Shown: positions 27,450 through 34,449 of the stretch, in pieces
How positions within the stretch are numbered: position 1 is the first letter of the stretch
Layout: each line of letters begins with the position of its first letter
Position numbers and translations under genes: made by a program
The notes under the pieces: generated by a model
Told to the model about the DNA's origin: nothing
The model's database searches: none
The model's input: the letters and a program-made list of their open reading frames with translations, nothing else
DNA from: CALCMJ01 sp964475415
GTDB lineage: Bacteria; Bacteroidota; Bacteroidia; Chitinophagales; Saprospiraceae
Direction: 5' to 3'
Assembly: GCA_964475415.1 (NCBI GenBank)
Contig: CAYYWZ010000030.1
Location: 1 to 42,712, forward strand
Length of the DNA stretch: 42,712 nucleotides

Positions 27450-27912
27450 CTATGTATGCAAGATCCCATACTCTTGCAATATTTTTACAAGATAGATACC
27501 TTTTATTATATTTTCTGTTGATATGATGACTTGATTGCTCTTAATCGACATAGTTATAACTTTGTTTCTTAGCACGTCCCAAAGTTCTATCACTTGTATC
27601 TCTCCATCTAATAGGTTTAATTCTATTTGTAAATGATCTGTCGTTGGATTAGGGTAGACTAAAATATGATCTTGTGGTCTTCTGACGTGTGTCTCAGGAC
27701 TTCTTTTTTCTATTGGTAACTGTGGAAGATCATGTTCTATCCATTCCCCCAGTTAACTTATAATATAATCCTATAGCATGAGCTACGAATGAGTGCGTAC
27801 TGTATGCCATATCTTCGATAGTACTTAACTCAGAGGCTCTAGGAATAAATCTATCTGGATCAATAGAATAAACTAAGTTAATCCTAGCTATGTTTAGATA
27901 GTTTATCTCCTC
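27450..27912 (-). pseudogene. Frameshifted remnant of a T9SS cargo protein gene
   Basis: Two frames join to make one protein-like sequence. The upstream frame (from 27912, after an in-frame TAA) reads INLVYSIDPDRFIPRASELS and continues to GLYYKLTGG, then ends at a TGA near 27735. The shifted frame continues GEWIEHDLPQLPIEKRS, then a T9SS sorting domain, LVYPNPTTDHLQIEL to GIYLVKILQEYG, and stops at 27450. A tract of 11 A bases at 27915-27925 flanks the start. Reads as a decayed gene; a sequencing indel is an alternative for the single frameshift, but the missing N-terminus argues for true decay. Confidence 0.7.
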
Positions 27913-27929
27913 TTAAAAAAAAAAATTTA

Positions 27930-28376
27930 TCACCTAACCCTAAACCTACTCACAAGACTAAATTCTGGCGCAATCACCAAAAAGCTATACTGGCCTGGAG
28001 CATAGTTAGAAATAACTGTAGTAATATTAGACTTACCTGTAGGTAAGTGTATTTCTTTTTCTTCTACGATTTTACCTTGAGCGTCTATGATTTGATAAGT
28101 GCCGAGAGAAGAAGCTCCCTCAGAAATTAATTCTACCTTAATAGCTGCTTCTAATGGAAGATAAAAAACATCCATTTTCTGATGAGGACCATCATAGTCC
28201 TCCTCAGAAATGAAATGTTTTTGTAGTGCTAAAGTAGGTCTATCTACGTGATCTGTTAGTAATGAAATATCTTCTACTGCTAACAAATTTTGTCCCTGCC
28301 CATATAATGAGCTGCTAATGGCAATGCTAAATGAAATGCCAATAATGAAAGTCAATATTCTTGTAGAGTATTTCAA
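27930..28376 (-). CDS. Small secreted protein with T9SS-like C-terminal fold
   Basis: 148 aa. The start appears to be TTG at 28376, because no in-frame ATG exists upstream and the signal peptide MKYSTRILTFIIGISFSIAI begins there. After cleavage (near LYGQ) the mature protein is about 120 aa. Its last 80 residues (KVELISEGASSLGTYQIIDAQGK, then YAPGQYSFLVIAPEFSLVSRFRVR) resemble a sorting-domain-type beta sandwich, so it may be a stand-alone C-terminal-domain protein. Function unknown. A LytTR-type operator array with a -7-like element lies upstream, and a truncated copy of gene plus promoter lies about 630 bp upstream on the same strand. This suggests regulation by a two-component system not encoded in the window. 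Confidence 0.7.
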   Translation of the reverse strand: MKYSTRILTFIIGISFSIAISSSLYGQGQNLLAVEDISLLTDHVDRPTLALQKHFISEEDYDGPHQKMDVFYLPLEAAIKVELISEGASSLGTYQIIDAQGKIVEEKEIHLPTGKSNITTVISNYAPGQYSFLVIAPEFSLVSRFRVR

Positions 28377-28425
28377 AAATGCTAATTGATTGTTTAAAGA
28401 AAAGCTAACGGCTTCAACATTACTT

Positions 28426-28433
28426 CAAATATG
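28426..28433 (-). promoter_or_regulatory. Probable -7 element of the 148-aa secreted protein gene
   Basis: Minus-strand CATATTTG matches TAnnTTTG except for the first base. It sits 50 bp upstream of the TTG start and 31 bp from the nearest operator motif. The same element (CATCTTTG, 29055-29062) occurs at the same two distances in the duplicated copy, which supports it. Confidence 0.5.
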
Positions 28434-28463
28434 GGAGTATTTCCTGTAGCATTTATACTTTTT

Positions 28464-28516
28464 TAACGAACGGTGGAATCCATGTAACGAACGGTTAGTT
28501 AACTGTAACGAACGGT
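28464..28516 (-). promoter_or_regulatory. Three-unit LytTR-type operator array, copy 1
   Basis: Three identical 10-bp units TAACGAACGG start at 28464, 28485 and 28506, exactly 21 bp apart. On the minus strand each reads ACCGTTCGTTA with its next base, and its first nine bases fit the published LytTR-domain consensus (A/T)(A/C)(C/A)GTTN(A/G)(T/C). Direct repeats with about 12 bp between them are what LytTR response regulators bind. The array lies just upstream of the probable promoter of the 148-aa gene. Motif and spacing are seen directly; the regulator family is inferred. Confidence 0.7.
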
Positions 28517-28580
28517 AAGCGAGAAGGGATAGATTTTTCCTCCTTGTGATTAAAGAAAAGAAAAACTATAGATCTCTCTT

Positions 28581-28735
28581 ATGGGAATTTATGCTAGAAA
28601 GAATAGTATGATTTAGATGCTGAAGAAGAAAGCGACTTAGCAACTCAGTCTGGAGTACAGATTTCAAACGATAGATTTTCATACCCTATACATCCTTCTG
28701 ATATTCATATAGAAGAAAACCATAAAATTGATTAA
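28581..28735 (+). pseudogene. Possible short gene remnant, unrecognised
   Basis: An ATG at 28581 opens MGIYARKNS, and a +1 shifted frame (28607-28735) continues DLDAEEESDLATQSGVQISN to ENHKID and a stop. The composition looks coding-like, but no family is recognised. It lies between the two copies of the duplicated module. Weak call. Confidence 0.3.
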
Positions 28736-28796
28736 AGAAAATAAAGTATTTAGGATTGTTATAGAAGATACATACAATGCTGATAGCATTTGTGAT

Positions 28797-28824
28797 ATCC
28801 TTATTCATTCAAAAAAATAAGGAT
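28797..28824. repeat. Hairpin within the decayed duplicate region
   Basis: ATCCTTATT (28797-28805) and AATAAGGAT (28816-28824) form a 9-bp perfect stem around a 10-base loop. It lies at the 3' end of the truncated paralogue. There is no T-tract on either strand in the position needed for an intrinsic terminator. Confidence 0.45.
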
Positions 28825-28825
28825 G

Positions 28826-29005
28826 TTATCTTGTCCCTCCCCTAAAATAACAACACTGATTATAAGCTATGATAATAATCACATCGCTACTCTTGTTACT
28901 AATGAAATAATCTTCTACTACTAAATGATTTGTGCCTACCCTTCTAAATGGGCTGCTAACAAATATGCCCCTGATGAAAGGCAATTTCATAGTATAATAT
29001 TTCAA
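28826..29005 (-). pseudogene. Truncated, diverged copy of the 148-aa secreted protein gene
   Basis: Starting from the equivalent TTG at 29005, a 59-codon frame reads MKYYTMKLPFIRGIF, then TNHLVVEDYFISNKSS, and ends at 28826. This aligns with MKYSTRIL ... NLLAVEDISLL of the intact copy at 27930-28376, and the DNA is also similar (for example TCTTCTACT, GGCTGCTAA-type and TTTCAAAAATGCTAATTG blocks). The signal peptide core has lost hydrophobicity (SSPFRRVG), and about 90 C-terminal residues are missing. It is most likely a dead duplicate. Confidence 0.7.
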
Positions 29006-29054
29006 AAATGCTAATTGAATGTTTAACGAAAAGCTAACAGCTTCAACATTACAT

Positions 29055-29062
29055 CAAAGATG
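29055..29062 (-). promoter_or_regulatory. -7-like element of the duplicated module
   Basis: Minus-strand CATCTTTG lies 50 bp upstream of the pseudogene start and 31 bp from the first operator unit, the same distances as in copy 1. Confidence 0.4.
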
Positions 29063-29092
29063 AGGGTATTTCATATAGTATTTATGCTTTTT

Positions 29093-29144
29093 TAACGAAC
29101 GGGGGGTTTCATGTTACGAACGGAGGGTTTCACGTTACGAACGG
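29093..29144 (-). promoter_or_regulatory. Three-unit LytTR-type operator array, copy 2
   Basis: Units TAACGAACGG (29093), TTACGAACGG (29114) and TTACGAACGG (29135) again have an exact 21-bp period. On the minus strand they read CCCGTTCGTTA, TCCGTTCGTAA and ACCGTTCGTAA; the last two fit the LytTR consensus fully and the first differs at one position. The flanking spacer sequence has changed more than the motifs, which suggests the motifs were under selection after duplication. Confidence 0.68.
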
Positions 29145-29307
29145 TAAGGCAATGGTGGACACTTTTGCTTCTTTTTTCGGTCTCTTTTGCCTTTTTATAG
29201 ATAGAACGACTCTTTTTTTACTCTTTTGAGCACTAATATTGTACTACTTTATAGTTATTAATAAACTATGGTAACAATGTATCCATACTTTCAAAATTAT
29301 GTAGAAG

Positions 29308-30150
29308 TTGAACACCTTTGCCAATTCATCTGTAAATCTAATTTCGATTTTTAGAATTATACTCCATATTATACTGGTAGCACTCCTGACTATCTTGAGC
29401 CAAGTAGGTGGAATCATTTGGATAATGAATTTTGGCTATTTTAGAATAATGAAATCTGAAACTCCAAAATGGAAAAAATTAGTCTGCTTCATAGCTCTAT
29501 ATTTAATAATATCATTTCTATTTGTCCCTCCTATTGCTAAATATTTTGGAAGAGTTCACCTTCCTATTATACATACGGAAAACCTAATACCACATAGCCT
29601 AATAACACCTCTACTAAATAGACATTATGTCAAACCAGAGCTAAAAAAACAACTATTTGGAATAGCAGAGTCGATGAATTCCGATAATCCAAGTCTAAAG
29701 GTTTCTTACTTAGATGCAAATTTTCCTTTTATAGATGGATTTCCCCTGTTACCTCATCTAAGTCACAATGATGGGAGAAAAATAGATCTCTCCTTTTACT
29801 ACACCTTAGATAATAAGAAAGGAAATCTTAAACCTTCAAATTCAGGATATGGAAAATACGTTGAGCCAACTAAGTCAGAATTCAATCAAACAAGAAAATG
29901 TAAGTCAAAAGGATATTGGCATTATGACTATACTAAATTTCTAAGCTTGGGCGGACGAAATGATTTAGAATTTGACATCAATAGTACTAAAAATCTAGTA
30001 ACAGAGATCACCAACGAACTACTAACTCAAAAGCTTCTAATCGAACCTCACTTAAAAACCCGAATGGGTTTATCTAATAGTAAAATCAGATTTCAAGGTT
30101 GTCACGCTGTCAGACACGATGACCATATACACTATCAAATAAAGAAATAA
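29308..30150 (+). CDS. Membrane-anchored protein with LAS-type zinc peptidase signatures
   Basis: 280 aa from a TTG at 29308, the first possible start after an in-frame stop at 29302; the first ATG would cut into the first membrane segment. Two hydrophobic segments (about 11-42 and 57-76) anchor it. The rest holds H153-x6-D160 (LSHNDGRKIDLSFYY) and H273-x-H275 (VRHDDHIHYQ) near the C-terminus. This H-x6-D plus HxH layout is that of LAS metallopeptidases such as MepA (M74) and M15 enzymes, which cut peptide bonds in peptidoglycan. Overall similarity to known families is not obvious to me, so activity is inferred from the ligand pattern only. It stands alone between the decayed island and ileS. 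Confidence 0.6.
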   Translation: MNTFANSSVNLISIFRIILHIILVALLTILSQVGGIIWIMNFGYFRIMKSETPKWKKLVCFIALYLIISFLFVPPIAKYFGRVHLPIIHTENLIPHSLITPLLNRHYVKPELKKQLFGIAESMNSDNPSLKVSYLDANFPFIDGFPLLPHLSHNDGRKIDLSFYYTLDNKKGNLKPSNSGYGKYVEPTKSEFNQTRKCKSKGYWHYDYTKFLSLGGRNDLEFDINSTKNLVTEITNELLTQKLLIEPHLKTRMGLSNSKIRFQGCHAVRHDDHIHYQIKK

Positions 30151-30272
30151 CAAAACTAAATCTGTGATCAGGGTACAAAAATAATCAACTACACCTTTTT
30201 TAATTGCTTAAGCAAAGTTTATCTATCTCCTCTTCGCCATAAGTAACTAACACAATTAAAAATACTGCCTTC

Positions 30273-33200
30273 CTAAGCTTTTACAAGCTCTATTCCCACT
30301 TCTAGATTTTCAGAAACAAGTATAGCCTTTCCTTGAACTTCCGCTTGTACAGATACCTCATCTGCAAGTACCTCATTAGCAATATAGTCCTTATAGCCTG
30401 CGATCGCTTTTTCTATCTTCTCATCAGATTCTACCCTCACAAGAATTCTATCTGTTACATCTAGACCAGATTCTTTCCGCATATTTTGGATCACCTTTAC
30501 AAGATCTCTTGCCGTTCCCTCCGCTACTAGTTCGTCTGTAAGTGTAACATCTAATGCAACCGTAATCTGTCTATCTTGCGCTACCTGCCATCCAGGTATT
30601 TCTTCCGCACTTATTTCGAAATCGTCTAGCGCTAAGTCATAATTAGAATCTCCAACGACCAGTTTATAATTTCCACTTTGCTCTATATTTGCTATATCGT
30701 CTTGACCTAAGGCCATGATGACTCCACCTGCAACTTTCATATCTTTTCCTAGCTTCTTTCCTAAGGTCTTGAAGTTAGGCTTGATTTTTTTCTTGATGAC
30801 GCCAGAAGAATCTGTAATATATTCCATCTCCTTTACATTAACCTCTGCAAGTATAAGGTCTTCTACCTTTCTTACCTGTTGCTCAAACTGCGCATCCAAT
30901 ATAGGTAGCATAATTTTCTGCAACGGCTGTCTTACTCGTAGGTTACCTTTCTTTCTGAGCGATAACACTAGAGAAGAAATACGTTGTGCATAACTCATAC
31001 GCTCTTCTAGTTCCTTATCTATTACCGCAGCATCAGCTTTTGGAAAATCACTTAAGTGTACAGATATATGTTGCTCCTTTCCAGAAGCATCATTTAGGTT
31101 TCTATATAACCAGTCTGCAAAGAACGGAGATATCGGAGCCATCAACTGACTCACTGTTTTCATACATGTATATAAGGTCTGATACGCCGCAATCTTATCC
31201 GAAGAGTACTCTCCTTTCCAAAAACGTCTACGACACAATCGTACATACCAGTTGCTAAGATTATTTTCTACAAAATGCTGTACCTTTCTACCTGCTCTTG
31301 TCGGTTCATAATCAGCAAAATCTTGTTTTACTTCTTCACAAAGACTATTCAGTAGAGAGATAACCCAGCGATCTATTTCTGGTCTATCTTCTAGAGCGAT
31401 CTCATCTTCCTTATAACCGAAGCCATCTATGTTGGCATATAGCGCAAAGAAAGAATAGGTATTATATAAGGTTCCGAAGAATTTTCTTTTTACCTCTTCT
31501 ATTCCATCTAGATCGAATTTAAGATTATCCCATGGATTAGCATTGGTCATCATATACCATCTAGTAGCATCAGCTCCATACTTCTCCAATGTCTCAAATG
31601 GATCAGCAGCATTACCAAGTCGCTTTGACATTTTCTGTCCATTCTTATCTAAGACAAGGCCCGTAGAAACAACATTCTTAAAGGCTACACTATCTTTCAC
31701 CATTGCAGATATCGCATGTAAAGTATAGAACCATCCTCTCGTCTGATCCACACCCTCTGATATAAAATCCGCTGGATAGAAACTCCCTTTACCGTCCTTA
31801 CCATCTATCATCTCCTTATTCTCAAACGGATAATGCAACTGCGCAAATGGCATCGCACCAGAATCAAACCATACATCTATCAGGTCCAATTCACGCACCA
31901 TCTTACGACCATCTTCAGAAACCAACACCACACTATCTATATAAGGTCTATGCAGATCTTCTGGAACTTTCTGATCCAGACCTAAGCTGGCATTAGCCGC
32001 TGCTATTTCTTTTTCTAACTCAGCAATAGAACCTATACACTTCGCCGTCTCACCATCTTCTGTTCTCCATATCGGAAGTGGTATTCCCCAGTATCTTGAT
32101 CTTGATAAATTCCAGTCCTGCAAATTTTCTAGCCAGTTACCGAATCTACCCTCTCCAGTAGAAACAGGTTTCCAGTTGATCGTCTTATTCAGCGCCACCA
32201 TCTTATCCTTGACAGCGGTAGTCTTAATAAACCAGCTATCTAGTGGATAATATAATATAGGCTTATCTGTTCTCCAGCAGTGCGGATAATTGTGCGCATA
32301 CTTCTGTACATTGAACGCTCTATTCTCTTCCTTCAACTTTATAGATATATCTATATCTACACTTCTATAGTTTTCCTCATTTTTATAATCCTTGACATAA
32401 CGTCCAGCAAAGTCTGTCACCTCATCTACAAACTTACCTTCCTTATCTACTAAGGTCAGCGCGCCTATACCATTCATCTTACCGACCTTCATATCATCTG
32501 CTCCGAAAGATGGTGCGATATGTACGATACCTGTACCGTCAGATGTAGATACAAAATCTCCTAGCAGTACCTTGAAGGCATCACCCTCTTCTGGTTGCAC
32601 ATAAGGAAACAATTGCTCATAAGAAATCATCTCCAGATCTACTCCTACATAAGAACCTGTAACTGCATAAGGTATGAGCTTGTCCTCAGGCTTATACGCT
32701 GCATAATCCAGTTCTGCCTGTTCCTGCTTAAACCATTTTCCTAACAACTCTTTAGCCAATATAAGATTGACAGGCAATTTAGTGTACGGATTATACGTCT
32801 TTATTCTTACGTACTCTATCTTCTTTCCTACGGCAAGCGCTGTATTAGATGGCAAGGTCCATGGCGTAGTTGTCCATGCTATAAAAAAAACATCACCCTC
32901 AGCTTTTCCTTCAAACAAAAAGGCAGACTTATCATCCTCAGTAATTTTAAATTGCGCGACAGCAGAAGTGTCTTTGACATCCTGATATGCACCTGGCATA
33001 TTGAGCTCATGAGAACTCAGTCCTGTACCTGCTGCTGGAGAATAAGGTTGCACAGTGTAACCTTTGTAGATGAGATCCTTGTCATACAAATTCTTCAGCA
33101 ACCACCAGACTGACTCTATATAATTATTCTCGAAGGTCACGTATGGATTATCCAGATCTACCCAGTAACCCATCTTCCGCGTGATATCATCCCATAGATT

Positions 33201-33587
33201 TTTATACCGCATCACTGTCTCTCGACACTTCTGATTATAATCCTCTATACTGATGTTGGTTCCGATATCTACCTTCGTAATTCCGAGCTCCTTTTCGACA
33301 CTAAGTTCGATCGGAAGTCCATGCGTATCCCATCCCCCTTTTCTATCCACGCGCTTACCATCCATCGTCTGGAATCTACAGAAAATATCCTTTATAGCTC
33401 TCGCCATAACATGGTGTATACCCGGCTTACCATTAGCAGATGGCGGTCCCTCATAGAATACAAAACTATTCTCCTCTGGTCGCTGCTCGATACTTTTCTT
33501 GAATACCTTTTCCTCCTCCCAAAATGCTAATATTTCCTTATCTATCGAGGCAAGATCCAGCCCCTTAAATTCTCTATATGTACTCAT
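30273..33587 (-). CDS. ileS: Isoleucyl-tRNA synthetase
   Basis: 1104 aa class I synthetase that charges tRNA(Ile). The HIGH-type motif is seen as GPPSANGKPGIHH (47-59), the tRNA/editing-domain region includes FIAWTTTPWTLPSNTALAV, and KMSKR is at 652-656. The anticodon-binding domain follows (DRWVISLLNSL, then RRRFWKGE), with a C-terminal extension of about 200 residues found in the longer, eukaryote-like branch of IleS. The length supports that branch. It is a single gene; an exact -7 element TAGCTTTG lies 28 nt upstream. No T-box leader is visible. Very sure. Confidence 0.97.
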   Translation of the reverse strand: MSTYREFKGLDLASIDKEILAFWEEEKVFKKSIEQRPEENSFVFYEGPPSANGKPGIHHVMARAIKDIFCRFQTMDGKRVDRKGGWDTHGLPIELSVEKELGITKVDIGTNISIEDYNQKCRETVMRYKNLWDDITRKMGYWVDLDNPYVTFENNYIESVWWLLKNLYDKDLIYKGYTVQPYSPAAGTGLSSHELNMPGAYQDVKDTSAVAQFKITEDDKSAFLFEGKAEGDVFFIAWTTTPWTLPSNTALAVGKKIEYVRIKTYNPYTKLPVNLILAKELLGKWFKQEQAELDYAAYKPEDKLIPYAVTGSYVGVDLEMISYEQLFPYVQPEEGDAFKVLLGDFVSTSDGTGIVHIAPSFGADDMKVGKMNGIGALTLVDKEGKFVDEVTDFAGRYVKDYKNEENYRSVDIDISIKLKEENRAFNVQKYAHNYPHCWRTDKPILYYPLDSWFIKTTAVKDKMVALNKTINWKPVSTGEGRFGNWLENLQDWNLSRSRYWGIPLPIWRTEDGETAKCIGSIAELEKEIAAANASLGLDQKVPEDLHRPYIDSVVLVSEDGRKMVRELDLIDVWFDSGAMPFAQLHYPFENKEMIDGKDGKGSFYPADFISEGVDQTRGWFYTLHAISAMVKDSVAFKNVVSTGLVLDKNGQKMSKRLGNAADPFETLEKYGADATRWYMMTNANPWDNLKFDLDGIEEVKRKFFGTLYNTYSFFALYANIDGFGYKEDEIALEDRPEIDRWVISLLNSLCEEVKQDFADYEPTRAGRKVQHFVENNLSNWYVRLCRRRFWKGEYSSDKIAAYQTLYTCMKTVSQLMAPISPFFADWLYRNLNDASGKEQHISVHLSDFPKADAAVIDKELEERMSYAQRISSLVLSLRKKGNLRVRQPLQKIMLPILDAQFEQQVRKVEDLILAEVNVKEMEYITDSSGVIKKKIKPNFKTLGKKLGKDMKVAGGVIMALGQDDIANIEQSGNYKLVVGDSNYDLALDDFEISAEEIPGWQVAQDRQITVALDVTLTDELVAEGTARDLVKVIQNMRKESGLDVTDRILVRVESDEKIEKAIAGYKDYIANEVLADEVSVQAEVQGKAILVSENLEVGIELVKA

Positions 33588-33615
33588 GTTTTCACTTTCT
33601 GTAATCTCTAAAACA

Positions 33616-33623
33616 CAAAGCTA
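33616..33623 (-). promoter_or_regulatory. Probable -7 element of ileS
   Basis: Minus-strand TAGCTTTG matches TAnnTTTG and gives a leader of about 25 nt before the ileS ATG. No convincing -33 element was seen. Confidence 0.5.
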
Positions 33624-33699
33624 TTAAAATGCTCGAAATATTCCCCCTTATAGCACTCAGGAAATATACCATTAACTCATGATTTAAGTATAATTATTA

Positions 33700-33910
33700 G
33701 GGCGTCACCCCTGCCTGCCGAAGCTTTAGCGCAGGCAGGCTACTTATCCAAAGAGCTTTTACGACATATAAGACATGCAGCCTGCCTACGCTAGCTCCAC
33801 TTACATCCAAGCATCGCTCAGGTCGGGTCATCCGGTACTCCACGTTGTTTCGGTGCTACGCACGCGTCTCCATTCCATTATGACGCTACCTCCTACCCCT
33901 GACGCAAGAG
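33700..33910. repeat. GC-rich structured block, probably a dispersed intergenic repeat
   Basis: About 210 bp that are visibly richer in G and C than the surroundings, with no open frame of note. CCTGCCTGC (33710-33718) pairs with GCAGGCAGG (33731-33739), and GCCTGCCT recurs at 33780-33787. The block continues with AGGTCGGGTCATCCGG and ends near CCCCTGACGCAAG. I recall related GGGCGT...GGTCGGG blocks between genes in other Bacteroidota, but have not checked. No product is assigned. Confidence 0.5.
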
Positions 33911-33918
33911 GTGTTGTT

Positions 33919-34074
33919 TGATATTTCTATTCGCTTAGACTAACCTATATTAAACTAATAGGATAGCAGATTTTCCATCTGTAACCCCTAAAGGGGAATA
34001 AAACCAAGGAAGCTGCATATCCTATTTTAGATTAAATTGCCACAGCGTGACAAAATATGAATAGAAATAAATCA
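33919..34074. repeat. Large imperfect palindrome (MITE-like or structured element)
   Basis: The outer arms TGATATTTCTATTC (33919-33932) and GAATAGAAATAAATCA (34059-34074) are inverted. Inside them CTAATAGGATAGCAG (33955-33969) pairs with CTGCATATCCTATTTTAG (34013-34030), and the centre holds CCCCTAAAGGGG. The nested pairing spans about 155 bp with small indels. No coding frame is present. Confidence 0.55.
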
Positions 34075-34089
34075 TCTATAATCACTCAA

Positions 34090-34210
34090 GCTCCAGAGGA
34101 GCGACATGTGGATTTTAATTATATTGTATTTGAATAGAAAATATTTCGCTTCTCTGAAGCTAGATAATTGATGTATATATTTTACTATGAATATATTGCT
34201 CCTCTGGAGC
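34090..34210. repeat. Three REP-like 13-bp palindromes
   Basis: GCTCCAGAGGAGC (34090-34102), GCTTCTCTGAAGC (34148-34160) and GCTCCTCTGGAGC (34198-34210) share the form GCTYC-N3-GRAGC, with AT-rich spacers of 45 and 37 bp. This looks like a small cluster of REP-type intergenic palindromes. No RAYT transposase gene is present. Confidence 0.65.
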
Positions 34211-34449
34211 TGGGCATTATAGTTGACAATACTTTTTAGATAATTTATTACATAAGCATTGCTGAATGGAAGTAGATTATTCTATTCCACCCTAACCCAC
34301 AAAGTGATATGTTATTTATCATCTCTTATTCTAACCCAAAAGCAGGAAGCTAAGAGTAGATACTTGCACCAATTAAAGTCTAGAGCTGATCACATTTTCA
34401 TTCCCAAAAAAAGAATAGTATTTTTACAAAGAACGAAATGGAATAATCT

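Noticed and set aside
28464..29144. Plasmid-type iterons or a CRISPR array
   Set aside because: Only three units per cluster, of 10 bp with diverged spacers, placed at fixed distances from a promoter-like box; this fits operators better.
31543..31728. Plus-strand frames opposite ileS
   Set aside because: All are shadows of the ileS reading frame without starts, domains or promoters of their own.
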